From assembly GCA_023250795.1 (NCBI GenBank), contig JAHFAB010000005.1:3287-15320 (forward strand): a DNA stretch of 12,034 nucleotides, written 5' to 3'. A program made the translations under genes and the position numbers. The notes beneath the pieces are model-generated. The model had not been told where the DNA came from, did not search any database, and saw only the letters and a program-made list of their open reading frames with translations. This DNA is from Bacteriovoracaceae bacterium (lineage in GTDB: Bacteria; Bdellovibrionota; UBA1018). Positions within the stretch are counted from its first letter, which is position 1; each line of letters starts with the position of its first letter. Below are positions 1 through 7,199 of this stretch, one piece after another.

Positions 1-1
1 G

Positions 2-142
2 AAAAAAATAAATTGGAAAGATGGGATCGCCGCGCTTTATCACCTGGTGCGTTTTAACTGGTTTACTTCCGTAGAAAATGCCTATCATGATTTGCCTCTG
101 GAACTAAGACGCGGAAAAAAATCAAACCAGTTCTCGCAATAA
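2..142 (+). CDS. C-terminal end of a gene, possibly a family 2 glycosyltransferase (partial)
   Basis: This frame is open from the window edge to a TAA at 140-142 and encodes 46 residues. The segment NWKDGIAALYHLVRFNW resembles the 'W-K-D-G-(6-8 hydrophobic)-R-F/Y-R' tail that follows the catalytic domain in many dolichyl-phosphate-mannose-synthase-like GT2 enzymes. The last 15 residues are basic and polar. That family resemblance is from memory of the motif, and the catalytic domain lies outside the window, so the function is tentative. A GT2 gene would fit the polysaccharide genes that follow. The end overlaps the stop of the convergent ATPase gene by 21 bp. It could also be an unrelated gene or a chance open frame, although the hydrophobic/basic pattern looks like real protein. 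Confidence 0.45.
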   Translation, partial: KKINWKDGIAALYHLVRFNWFTSVENAYHDLPLELRRGKKSNQFSQ

Positions 143-1237
143 TAAGTGTGCACCACAAATCCTGATTTTATGTGAATTGAGTATGTCTTCGTCCATTTGT
201 AATACGACTTGAACACATTCTAGCTCTGGAAATTTATGTTTTAGATAGATTAAATCTTTTGAACACTGCTTGTCAGAAAGCTTGGCTTCCACAGCCAGTA
301 CCGGTTTTCGGTTTTTGATGACAACGAAATCAACCTCCCGCTGGTCGGTATCTCTGAAGTAGCGCAACTCCATGTCGTGCCCTTGAGTGTCCTCAATAAA
401 CTGGCACCACTTAAGCAAATGGCTTGCGATCAGGTTTTCAAATCGGGGACCCGGCTGCTCAATGATATTCCAGTCAAAATGGTAGTGTTTTGCGGCTTTT
501 CTGATCGCTCGTATTTTTGGCGCTCCAAAAGGGTAGACCCTAAATATGGCATAAATACGCTCGAGTAGCTCAATCCACCGACTGAGTGTGGGTTGAGAAA
601 TCTGCAGTTCACTTGTAAGCGAATTAACAGAGAGTGGGGCACCCACGAGATCAGGTAAACGCATCATCAACTGTTCTAAAAGGCTTACTTCGGAGACTTT
701 TTCAAGACTCAGAAGTTCTTCACGGATAATACGGGAACGATATTGTCTTGACCAGCGCCGTGCTTCCACCTCTGATTGACTTAAAAATGGCTCTGGAAAC
801 GGGCCATACTTAAGTAGTAATTCGAGGTCCTTTTTCAGGCCAGAGCTGATTTCTTTTAGACTCAGAGGATGAAGGCGTATAAAATTATAACGTCCTTGTA
901 ACGAATCCCCACCTTTGCGATAAAAATCTAGTTTAGCGCTTCCAGTGACTAGGATTTTATAACGTCCATTATTTGTGTCGTAAAAGCCTTTTAACCAGTT
1001 TCTCCAACGCGCATATTTGTGGATTTCGTCTAAGACGATGTATCCTGGCGTATGTGGAAACTGTCTCTTGAGTATGCTCTCTTTTTGAAAATCATCGTCC
1101 CAGTTAAAGTACCGACTTTCATCGGATCTTATAATTTGCCTTGCCAGAGATGTTTTTCCAGATTGCCTCGGTCCTGCAAGTAGGACCATTTTCTTTTCAA
1201 GGTCTGTGATGATCTGATTTTCCAAATAACGGTTCAT
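122..1237 (-). CDS. AAA_14 / DUF4143-type ATPase
   Basis: This 371-residue protein has the full layout of the AAA_14 + DUF4143 ATPases. The Walker A motif GPRQSGKTS is at residues 22-30, Walker B YIVLDE at 66-71, and a sensor-like VTGS at 97-100. The Y/G-G-x-F-P-E signature (GPFPEP, 145-150) marks the entry to the C-terminal half. A helix-turn-helix-like stretch lies around 200-226. Near the end, E301-x-D303 and E318-A-K320 form the PD-(D/E)xK-like core typical of DUF4143. Family members are widespread, often single and horizontally mobile, and their role is poorly known; some are linked to toxin-antitoxin or defence loci. The length is normal and no lesion is visible. It stands alone on this strand and is probably not part of the sugar pathway. 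The family call is firm, but no cellular function can be given. Confidence 0.9.
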   Translation of the reverse strand: MNRYLENQIITDLEKKMVLLAGPRQSGKTSLARQIIRSDESRYFNWDDDFQKESILKRQFPHTPGYIVLDEIHKYARWRNWLKGFYDTNNGRYKILVTGSAKLDFYRKGGDSLQGRYNFIRLHPLSLKEISSGLKKDLELLLKYGPFPEPFLSQSEVEARRWSRQYRSRIIREELLSLEKVSEVSLLEQLMMRLPDLVGAPLSVNSLTSELQISQPTLSRWIELLERIYAIFRVYPFGAPKIRAIRKAAKHYHFDWNIIEQPGPRFENLIASHLLKWCQFIEDTQGHDMELRYFRDTDQREVDFVVIKNRKPVLAVEAKLSDKQCSKDLIYLKHKFPELECVQVVLQMDEDILNSHKIRICGAHLLLRELV

Positions 1238-1244
1238 ACTTAAG

Positions 1245-1273
1245 ATTTTAAGATAGGTTTAAAATATAAGCAA
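1245..1273 (-). promoter_or_regulatory. Candidate promoter of the DUF4143 ATPase gene
   Basis: On the minus strand, TTGCTT (1268-1273) is followed after 17 bp by TAAAAT (1245-1250). TAAAAT matches the sigma-70 -10 consensus at 5 of 6 positions, but the -35 matches at only 3. Only 7 bp separate the -10 from the ATG at 1237, so a transcript from here would be leaderless. No Shine-Dalgarno is seen before the ATG, which agrees with this. Consensus matching in AT-rich DNA is weak evidence. Confidence 0.3.
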
Positions 1274-1276
1274 GGA

Positions 1277-1296
1277 TTTTAAAGTGGGCTTTAAAA
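1277..1296. repeat. Perfect 8-bp inverted repeat between two minus-strand genes
   Basis: TTTTAAAG (1277-1284) and CTTTAAAA (1289-1296) are perfect inverted arms around a 4-base loop. The structure lies 3' of the SDR gene and just upstream of the proposed ATPase promoter. Read on the minus strand, it could be a weak AT-rich terminator for the SDR gene or an operator for the ATPase gene. The stem is A/T-rich and no solid U-run follows, so a strong intrinsic terminator is unlikely. Confidence 0.35.
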
Positions 1297-1312
1297 CGTA
1301 AGTATCATGTCT

Positions 1313-2140
1313 TTAATTCAAAAGTTCTCCTAAATCAAACCTAGGCTGAAACCCCAACTCCTTGAGTTTGGAAACATCCGCAGTCAGGTGGCTCGTCTCC
1401 GTATCCAATGGAACGATTTTCACGTCCTCTCTCCCCAGTCTTTTCTGGATCTCTAAAACCAAATCATGGAGCTTCACAGGTACTCCCGACGCAACGTTAA
1501 ACACTCCTTGTGCTTTTCGATCCATCAAAAACCGAATGGCGGCACAGGCCTGTTCAGCGGTTTGAAAATCACGTGTCCCTTTGAGGCCTCGAATTTCAAG
1601 CTTTCCCCCTCGCGGAGCTTTGGAAATTTTCTCCACCATTGCTGGCAAGAAATAAGTCTTCGGATGAAGTGGAGAGCTGCAACTAAAAATCCGACCTATA
1701 CAAAGCGGCATCTCATAGCGCCCAGACAACGCACTAGCCCATTGCTCTGCATGCAGTTTTGTCAGGCCATACCAGGAAATGGGCTCAAGCTTACTCTCTT
1801 CTCTAAGAGGAGTTTCACTCGAAGCATATACGTGGGCCGTAGACGCCAAAAAAATCCAAGCCTGAGGATTATGCTGCCTCACTTGCTCTAAAAAAAGACA
1901 AGTCCCTTCAACGTTTACGCGCATCGCTTTGATGGGATCTTGATCCACAAGGTGTGTTGGAACGATCGCCGCCAGGTGGATAAATTTTTCGGTTTTATGC
2001 CCCAACCCCTCAAACCAGTTTTTCAAATCACCAGGGTTTAATAAATCCCCTTCAAAACTCACCCAGTTTATATCCGGGTTGTTTTTCATCAAAACCTGAC
2101 CCATGATTCCACTGGCGCCTGTGATGCCGACCGTTTGCAT
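1313..2140 (-). CDS. Extended-SDR NAD(P)-dependent sugar-nucleotide epimerase/reductase (RMD-like candidate)
   Basis: Starting at the ATG at 2138-2140 the protein has 275 residues. It opens with the Rossmann strand and the cofactor motif GASGIMG (8-14). Other SDR features are LAA (56-58), catalytic S100/T101, Y124-xxx-K128, RDF (190-192) and NVASG (215-219). This is a complete extended SDR of the NAD-dependent epimerase/dehydratase family. The frame stays open 40 codons further upstream, but that extension is hydrophobic and precedes the normal family start. The gene diverges from gmd, which makes a GDP-4-keto-6-deoxymannose reductase (RMD, giving GDP-D-rhamnose) an attractive role. The length fits RMD better than the 310-320 residues usual for GDP-fucose synthase. 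The residues seen do not decide the substrate, so the family is firm and the specific role is inference. Confidence 0.85.
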   Translation of the reverse strand: MQTVGITGASGIMGQVLMKNNPDINWVSFEGDLLNPGDLKNWFEGLGHKTEKFIHLAAIVPTHLVDQDPIKAMRVNVEGTCLFLEQVRQHNPQAWIFLASTAHVYASSETPLREESKLEPISWYGLTKLHAEQWASALSGRYEMPLCIGRIFSCSSPLHPKTYFLPAMVEKISKAPRGGKLEIRGLKGTRDFQTAEQACAAIRFLMDRKAQGVFNVASGVPVKLHDLVLEIQKRLGREDVKIVPLDTETSHLTADVSKLKELGFQPRFDLGELLN

Positions 2141-2181
2141 AAGATAAGAATAACTGATTTTGTACATGAAAATAATTAAAA

Positions 2182-2195
2182 CCTGCGTAAGCAGG
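2182..2195. repeat. Small GC stem-loop in the divergent SDR/gmd promoter region
   Basis: CCTGC (2182-2186) and GCAGG (2191-2195) form a 5-bp GC-rich stem closed by GTAA, a GNRA-type loop on the plus strand. On the minus strand the stem is followed by a T-rich stretch, so it could act as a leader attenuator for the SDR gene. It could equally be a protein-binding dyad for both promoters. It lies just upstream of the proposed gmd -35 box. A short stem like this can occur by chance. Confidence 0.25.
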
Positions 2196-2204
2196 GAAAT
2201 ATAA

Positions 2205-2234
2205 TTGACATGAGCTTTGATCCCCAGTGAGAAT
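2205..2234 (+). promoter_or_regulatory. Candidate sigma-70 promoter of gmd
   Basis: A perfect -35 hexamer TTGACA (2205-2210) is followed after 18 bp by GAGAAT (2229-2234), a 4/6 match to the -10 consensus. Ten bases separate the -10 from the gmd ATG at 2245. The predicted leader is therefore only about 3-5 bases, in keeping with the lack of a good Shine-Dalgarno there. The promoter call rests on the -35 match and position only. Confidence 0.45.
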
Positions 2235-2244
2235 AGTAAGATAT

Positions 2245-3255
2245 ATGACGAAAAGAGCACTAGTCACTGGGGTTACGGGGCAAGATGGATCTTATTTAAC
2301 CGAGTTTCTTTTGGATAAAGGCTACGAAGTCCACGGCATTATACGCCGCACCACTTCGTTCAAGAATGAATGGCTAGACGAAATTATTGACAATCAGCGC
2401 TATAAAGACAAGCCGTTTTTTCTGCACTATGGAGACATGACCGATGCTCAGGGGCTAATCCGCGTCATGCGAAAAATCAAACCAACTGAGGTCTACAATC
2501 TTGGCGCACAGAGCCATGTCAGAATGAGTTTTGACATTCCGGAGTATACGGGTGACGTAACGGGTCTAGGAAACTTACGTCTCCTCGATGCAATCTTAGA
2601 AACGGGAACTGAAACTCGATTTTACCAAGCTTCTAGCTCAGAAATGTTTGGGAAAGTTCAGGAAATCCCCCAGCGTGAAACAACCCCTTTTTATCCCAGA
2701 AGTCCTTATGCTTGCGCCAAACTCTTCGCCTATTGGTCCACTGTCAATTATCGCGAGGCCTATCACATGCATGCTTCGAACGGGATTCTCTTTAACCACG
2801 AATCCCCACGTCGAGGTGAAGCATTTGTGACACGAAAAATCACTCGAGCTTTAGCTCGCATTTTATCTGGAAAACAAAAAGAGCTTTCTTTGGGAAATCT
2901 CGACGCCAAGCGGGACTGGGGATTTGCAAAAGATTATGTCGAAGCCATGTGGCTCATGCTGCAAGCCCCTCAGCCAGATGACTATGTCATTGCCACAGGA
3001 GAAACCCACTCTGTCAAAGAATTCCTCACTCAAGCTTTTGAACTCGTTGGAAGAGATTGGGAAGAGTATGTAAAAATTGATCCCAATAATTTCCGCCGCA
3101 CAGAAGTTGATATTTTGATCGGTGACGCCACCAAAGCCCGCGAAAAACTGGGCTGGAAACCCAAGTGCAGCTTTAAAGAGCTCGTCTACCTCATGGTCAG
3201 AGAAGATCTCAAACGCGAAGGGTTAAATCCGGAAAAATACATGAAGGGTACTTGA
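2245..3255 (+). CDS. gmd: GDP-mannose 4,6-dehydratase
   Basis: This 336-residue enzyme converts GDP-D-mannose to GDP-4-keto-6-deoxy-D-mannose, the branch point for GDP-fucose, GDP-D-rhamnose, GDP-talose and perosamine. The family signatures are all present: [10 protein letters not shown] (9-18) for NADP binding, R34/R35-TTSF, GAQSHV (87-92), the catalytic SSSEMFG (130-136), Y155-xxx-K159, [10 protein letters not shown] (183-192) and [11 protein letters not shown] (284-294). The length is close to normal. The ATG at 2245 places the Rossmann strand at residue 4; a GTG at 2227 would add only six residues. No 4-reductase follows on this strand, but an SDR stands divergently upstream. The downstream neighbour, 43 bp away, is a membrane protein likely to be in the same transcript. 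Confidence 0.96.
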   Translation: MTKRALVTGVTGQDGSYLTEFLLDKGYEVHGIIRRTTSFKNEWLDEIIDNQRYKDKPFFLHYGDMTDAQGLIRVMRKIKPTEVYNLGAQSHVRMSFDIPEYTGDVTGLGNLRLLDAILETGTETRFYQASSSEMFGKVQEIPQRETTPFYPRSPYACAKLFAYWSTVNYREAYHMHASNGILFNHESPRRGEAFVTRKITRALARILSGKQKELSLGNLDAKRDWGFAKDYVEAMWLMLQAPQPDDYVIATGETHSVKEFLTQAFELVGRDWEEYVKIDPNNFRRTEVDILIGDATKAREKLGWKPKCSFKELVYLMVREDLKREGLNPEKYMKGT

Positions 3256-3298
3256 GAAACCTATTGTCGAATATCTAGGAATGAAGTAACTCTACCGA

Positions 3299-5404
3299 GT
3301 GCACGCCAGGCAAATTAAAGCTCTTTTTTTCATTATTATCTCCTTACTAGTTGGGGTTAATCTCATCCAACTCTATTTCATGTCAAAGGTTCAAATCTCT
3401 CTTGGAAACGACGCTATTATCTATGGATTTCCAATTGGGCAAGCCATGCGCTCGCTCACTGGCAAAGATTTTTGGATATCTCTAGTCTCTAGTTTCCGCT
3501 TTGAAGATCACTTAAGCCCCGTCACTTATTTTATTGGGTACCTCTGCTCATATATTTCTACAAATTCTGAGTTAGTTCTGAACTGTGTTTCAAAATTCGC
3601 TCACATCATTCTCTGTATTGGGATGGTATGGCTTGCACAAGAATTGTGGAAAAACCGGTACAAAACACTGGCCACATTCCTCTTCCTTACCTTGAGTGTC
3701 CATCTGACGGGAAGAAACATGGTTACTTTTCAAAATGCAGGGTGGGCACCCATCATTGGGATTTACACCCTCATTTTTCTCAATCGAGTCTTAAAAGTAG
3801 GAAAAAAATCTGATTTCTTTTTTCTATCGTTTCTTTATTTTATCATGACTCTCTCCTTCGAATCAGGATTCGTCGCCATCATTCACTTTGGAGTCTATAC
3901 GACTATCAGCCTTCTCTGTGATAAAGCTCTCGAAAACAAAGTAAAGACAAAACGTTTCATACTCATTGCACTGACACTATCCATACTCTTCCTACCTTAT
4001 CTCCTCATTCATCAGTCAATCTATGAAAGTCCAATCCCGGGAAACCGAAATAGTTCTGTGCTGAGTTTAAACGAAATTCCAAATTCTATATTGAGACTCA
4101 TGAATTCACTCATTCTTGGGGGCTGGAGAATAGAAAATCAAAATTTAGGGGTATTTCTATTTCTTTTTCCAGTAATAGCAGCGCTTCTGCGTTGTCTATC
4201 TATAACAGGGAAAGCGCTCTCCATTGGGTTTTTTGCACAATCTATTGCGATTATTTTTATTGGCCGGAACGAACCTGGGATGTGGCTTTTTACAGGTCTA
4301 ATTTTTATTTTAATCGAAGCTGATATTCTAATAGAAACAGCTCTTCTAATACAAAAATTTAGGTGGCTTAAGCGAATCCAAAAAACTTTTTATTATTTGA
4401 TTATCCCGGTTTGTATGTTTTTCATTGTTTACGTCATCAGAGCCGAAAGTATTCATTCATTCTTTAGTTGGAAAACACTCTATGGGACTCAAGCCAGTGA
4501 AACCCGAGCTTTTTCGAAAGCAATAGGAGAACCCGGTCATTACCTCACTCTTGTCTCATTTGAAGGATTGCCACCCCTTCCAGGCACAGAGTCTCTCTGG
4601 TTAGCTAATCAATCACAGTTTCATCAACAAAGCCTTTGGCTCTATCCGAAAGCTTTTATGTTTCATGAAAAAGATGCGCTATTAGAAATCATACGAAACC
4701 TAAAAATTAACTCCTTTCCTCGTATGAGAAACTCCCTTACTAGAGAGCATGCGAGAAAAGATCTCGTTCTTTTCAAGGGAAAGAACCTCTACACAAGAAC
4801 CTTTTTAGATAGCTCAAACCCTCTTTTAGCCAGGGCTGCCATTATTCCCGAGTTAGTTGAGGAGCATGACTCTTTCGCAATACCCCTGCCATATTTGAGC
4901 TCTTCGAATTCTAATCAGATAAATCTCGAAATCAAACTCTACTTTAGTGAAAAATCTACATCCCTAGGGATGAAAATTCTAACCTCACTTCCTTTCTTAG
5001 TGATACCCCCTGAAATCATCCTCTCGTATGGGAACCCACATAATCTCACTTCTATTGAAGTCAGTGAGATTATGACGCAAAAAACAAAAGAAAAGCATAA
5101 TATTGATAGAAATATCCCCACAACTGAATTCATTTTGAAAACTGAGTCTATGCCTTGCACCTATGAGATCACGTCATCTCAGCCTGATTTCTTTTATCAA
5201 ATAGACGCTATACAATCTGCTCACCAATCTTTTACTTTTCGGCCTATTTTTCAGCTTCAGTTAACTCAAGTCTGGATTAATCATCGCCTCATCCAACGTC
5301 GGGGGAAAAAAGCCATTGAGTGGAAACAGACTCTTTTCCTCAATTCCTCCCAAACTCAGAAACCCATCCCAATTACTCTCTGTCCCTCCTCTCAAACCCG
5401 ATAA
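3299..5404 (+). CDS. Large polytopic membrane protein with GT-C glycosyltransferase-like layout
   Basis: This 701-residue protein is not confidently assigned to a family. It has a first membrane segment at about 7-27, then a loop with acidic residues (D38; FEDHLSP at 68-74). Roughly ten more hydrophobic segments follow, near 99-116, 123-138, 148-166, 172-207, 219-238, 283-300, 307-343 and 364-381. A soluble region of about 320 residues (382-701), presumably periplasmic, ends the protein. Early-loop acidic residues and a multi-helix core followed by a soluble domain are the layout of lipid-linked-sugar GT-C transferases, and the setting between gmd and rmlA agrees. The start is the GTG at 3299, because an in-frame TAA lies at 3287 and the next ATG (residue 28) would lose the first helix. 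No well-spaced Shine-Dalgarno is seen. Polymerase or oligosaccharide-modification roles are also possible. Confidence 0.75.
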   Translation: MHARQIKALFFIIISLLVGVNLIQLYFMSKVQISLGNDAIIYGFPIGQAMRSLTGKDFWISLVSSFRFEDHLSPVTYFIGYLCSYISTNSELVLNCVSKFAHIILCIGMVWLAQELWKNRYKTLATFLFLTLSVHLTGRNMVTFQNAGWAPIIGIYTLIFLNRVLKVGKKSDFFFLSFLYFIMTLSFESGFVAIIHFGVYTTISLLCDKALENKVKTKRFILIALTLSILFLPYLLIHQSIYESPIPGNRNSSVLSLNEIPNSILRLMNSLILGGWRIENQNLGVFLFLFPVIAALLRCLSITGKALSIGFFAQSIAIIFIGRNEPGMWLFTGLIFILIEADILIETALLIQKFRWLKRIQKTFYYLIIPVCMFFIVYVIRAESIHSFFSWKTLYGTQASETRAFSKAIGEPGHYLTLVSFEGLPPLPGTESLWLANQSQFHQQSLWLYPKAFMFHEKDALLEIIRNLKINSFPRMRNSLTREHARKDLVLFKGKNLYTRTFLDSSNPLLARAAIIPELVEEHDSFAIPLPYLSSSNSNQINLEIKLYFSEKSTSLGMKILTSLPFLVIPPEIILSYGNPHNLTSIEVSEIMTQKTKEKHNIDRNIPTTEFILKTESMPCTYEITSSQPDFFYQIDAIQSAHQSFTFRPIFQLQLTQVWINHRLIQRRGKKAIEWKQTLFLNSSQTQKPIPITLCPSSQTR

Positions 5405-5418
5405 GGGCTCTTTTCTCC

Positions 5419-5445
5419 TTGAAATACAACTAAAAAAATTATAAA
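5419..5445 (+). promoter_or_regulatory. Candidate promoter of the rml operon
   Basis: TTGAAA (5419-5424) and TATAAA (5440-5445) each match the sigma-70 hexamers at 5 of 6 positions, but their 15-bp spacing is shorter than ideal. The site lies in the 62-bp gap between the membrane-protein gene and rmlA, upstream of a good Shine-Dalgarno. Read-through from gmd may also supply transcription, since no terminator is visible in the gap. Confidence 0.35.
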
Positions 5446-5451
5446 TGCCCC

Positions 5452-5458
5452 GGAGAGG
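5452..5458 (+). promoter_or_regulatory. Strong Shine-Dalgarno of rmlA
   Basis: GGAGAGG lies 8 bases before the ATG at 5467. It is the clearest ribosome-binding site in the window and fixes the rmlA start. It contrasts with the gmd, ATPase and tumE-like genes, which lack one. Confidence 0.75.
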
Positions 5459-5466
5459 TATTATTT

Positions 5467-6195
5467 ATGAAGGGGATCATCTTAGCCGGCGGCGTTGGCA
5501 CACGTCTTGCTCCACTAACGGAAGTCACAAACAAGCACCTCTTGCCCGTAGGCAGAGAACCTATGATTTGGCATCCTGTGAAACAGTTGGTCAAATCAGG
5601 GATAAAAGAGATCCTAGTCGTCACATCCACCTCTCACATGGGTGATGTCGTCAACTCACTGGGTTCGGGCAAACGATTCGGGTGCGAATTTACTTATCGT
5701 GTACAAGAAGAAGCGGGTGGGATTGCCCATGCCCTTGCATTAGCTGAGCAGTTCTCCGAAGGTCAGAAAATCGTGATTCTGCTTGGAGATAATATTTTCG
5801 AATATTCTATAGCCGAACATGTCCATGCCTTTCAAGATCAGCCCAGTGGCGCACGAGTCCTTCTCAAAGAAGTGGGAGACCCAGAGCGCTACGGTGTTGC
5901 TGCATTGGACGAAAAACAAGTGGTTGCCATCGAAGAAAAACCAGTCAAACCAAAAAGTAATTATGCAGTTGTGGGCTGTTACATGTACGACAACCAAGTT
6001 TTTGATGTGATCAGAAATACAAAACCATCCGCTCGAGGAGAACTCGAAATCACAGCAGTCAATAATCTTTATATTAAATCAGGTCAACTCCAATACAGTT
6101 TTGTAAAAGGCCGTTGGACGGACGCAGGAACTTTTGATTCGTTCTTAGAAGCCAATACGCTTTTACTCTCAAACCAGAATCGTATTCTCGAATGA
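5467..6195 (+). CDS. rmlA: Glucose-1-phosphate thymidylyltransferase (short form)
   Basis: This 242-residue nucleotidyltransferase should make dTDP-glucose from glucose-1-phosphate and dTTP, the first step of dTDP-deoxysugar synthesis. Visible family motifs are the LAGG-x-GTRL-x-PLT loop (6-18), the substrate lysine region NKHLLPV (22-28), LGDN with the metal-binding aspartate (106-109), EEKP (156-159), GELEIT (191-196) and GRWTDAGTFDSF (215-226). The protein stops near residue 242, about 45-50 residues short of the long enterobacterial RmlA. It therefore lacks the C-terminal helices linked to allosteric control, as in other natural short-form members, and is not a truncation. The start has an excellent Shine-Dalgarno. 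Its last codon and stop overlap rmlB as ATGA. The NTP and sugar specificity is inferred from family and from the adjacent rmlB. Confidence 0.92.
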   Translation: MKGIILAGGVGTRLAPLTEVTNKHLLPVGREPMIWHPVKQLVKSGIKEILVVTSTSHMGDVVNSLGSGKRFGCEFTYRVQEEAGGIAHALALAEQFSEGQKIVILLGDNIFEYSIAEHVHAFQDQPSGARVLLKEVGDPERYGVAALDEKQVVAIEEKPVKPKSNYAVVGCYMYDNQVFDVIRNTKPSARGELEITAVNNLYIKSGQLQYSFVKGRWTDAGTFDSFLEANTLLLSNQNRILE

Positions 6196-7199
6196 AACCC
6201 ACTTGGCTAATTACCGGAGGAGCTGGATTTATCGGAAGTAATTTCCTGAGACTGGCTTATCAAAGAACAGACGGTCGACTGGTGATACTTGATGCTCTCA
6301 CGTATGCTGGAAACCTAGCCAATATCAAAGACCTCCTCACTCAGCCCAATGTCGAATTTATTCATGGAGACATCACAGACAGTGATTTAGTGGAGAAAAT
6401 TTTTCAAAATCACAATATCACACAAGTCATTAACTTTGCCGCAGAGTCTCATGTAGATCGTTCTATTTTAGGACCGAAAGCTTTTATTAAAACCAACATC
6501 GAAGGTGTTTTCACTTTGCTAGAAGCAGCCAAAAACGCTTGGAACGGAAACTTTAACAATCGCCTTTTTTTACACGTCTCCACAGACGAAGTGTATGGAT
6601 CTTTGAAACCAAATGACTCTCCACGTGATGAAACAGCTCCCTATCGGCCTAACAGCCCATACGCAAGCTCAAAAGCTGCGTCTGATCACTTGGTTCGTGC
6701 CTGGAACAAAACTTATGGCTTACCCACCCTTCTTACTAATTGCACAAATAATTACGGACCTTGGCAATTTCCAGAAAAACTCATACCGTTAGTCATTCTC
6801 AACGCTCTTGATGGAAAAGAACTTCCAGTCTACGGAGATGGGTTACAAATTCGAGATTGGTTACACGTGAGCGACCACTGTGAAGCATTGCTCCTGATTT
6901 TAGAGCGTGGAAAAGTGGGTGAAACGTACAATATTGGTGGGAATTGTGAACGAACCAATTTGACAATAGTGGAAAGAATCTGTGATGCAGTGGATGGGTT
7001 ATTAGATAAAAAAATGGGATCAACAAGATCTCTCATTCGACATGTCACGGACCGCCCTGGACATGACAGGCGGTACTCGCTCAATACAAGCAAACTCAAT
7101 AGGGAACTGGGTTGGACCTCAAAGCAGAGTTTAGATACCTCCATCCCAGAACTCGTTCGCTGGTATTTTGAAAATAGAGAGTGGGCGGGTAAAAAATGA
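6192..7199 (+). CDS. rmlB: dTDP-glucose 4,6-dehydratase
   Basis: This 335-residue extended SDR oxidises dTDP-glucose at C4, removes water across C5-C6 and returns hydride to C6, giving dTDP-4-keto-6-deoxyglucose. Diagnostic features are GGAGFIG (9-15), the AAESHVDRSI motif (83-92), the catalytic triad region S130-T-D-E133 (active-site Asp132/Glu133), Y157-xxx-K161, NNYGP (186-190), the RDW motif (221-223) and RPGHDRRY (288-295). Length and motif order are entirely normal. Its start overlaps the rmlA stop by 4 bp (ATGA at 6192-6195), so the two are translationally coupled. The usual next enzymes of rhamnose synthesis, RmlC and RmlD, are not found in the window, so the 4-keto product is probably diverted to another sugar. 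Confidence 0.96.
   Translation: MKPTWLITGGAGFIGSNFLRLAYQRTDGRLVILDALTYAGNLANIKDLLTQPNVEFIHGDITDSDLVEKIFQNHNITQVINFAAESHVDRSILGPKAFIKTNIEGVFTLLEAAKNAWNGNFNNRLFLHVSTDEVYGSLKPNDSPRDETAPYRPNSPYASSKAASDHLVRAWNKTYGLPTLLTNCTNNYGPWQFPEKLIPLVILNALDGKELPVYGDGLQIRDWLHVSDHCEALLLILERGKVGETYNIGGNCERTNLTIVERICDAVDGLLDKKMGSTRSLIRHVTDRPGHDRRYSLNTSKLNRELGWTSKQSLDTSIPELVRWYFENREWAGKK

Noticed and set aside
2141..2260. A 40-residue N-terminal extension of the minus-strand SDR, hydrophobic enough to suggest a membrane anchor.
   Set aside because: The Rossmann motif begins exactly after the ATG at 2138-2140, as in the family. The extension would run across the gmd promoter and start codon, and no ribosome-binding site supports it.
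3281..3289. A two-codon frame (ATG AAG TAA) after AGGA, just upstream of the membrane-protein gene, as a possible leader peptide or start signal.
   Set aside because: A two-codon frame is too small to call, and the AGGA is too far from the GTG at 3299 to serve it.
5405..5451. An intrinsic terminator between the membrane-protein gene and rmlA.
   Set aside because: Only a 4-bp AAGG/CCTT pairing is possible and no stem is followed by a T-run, so read-through seems likely.
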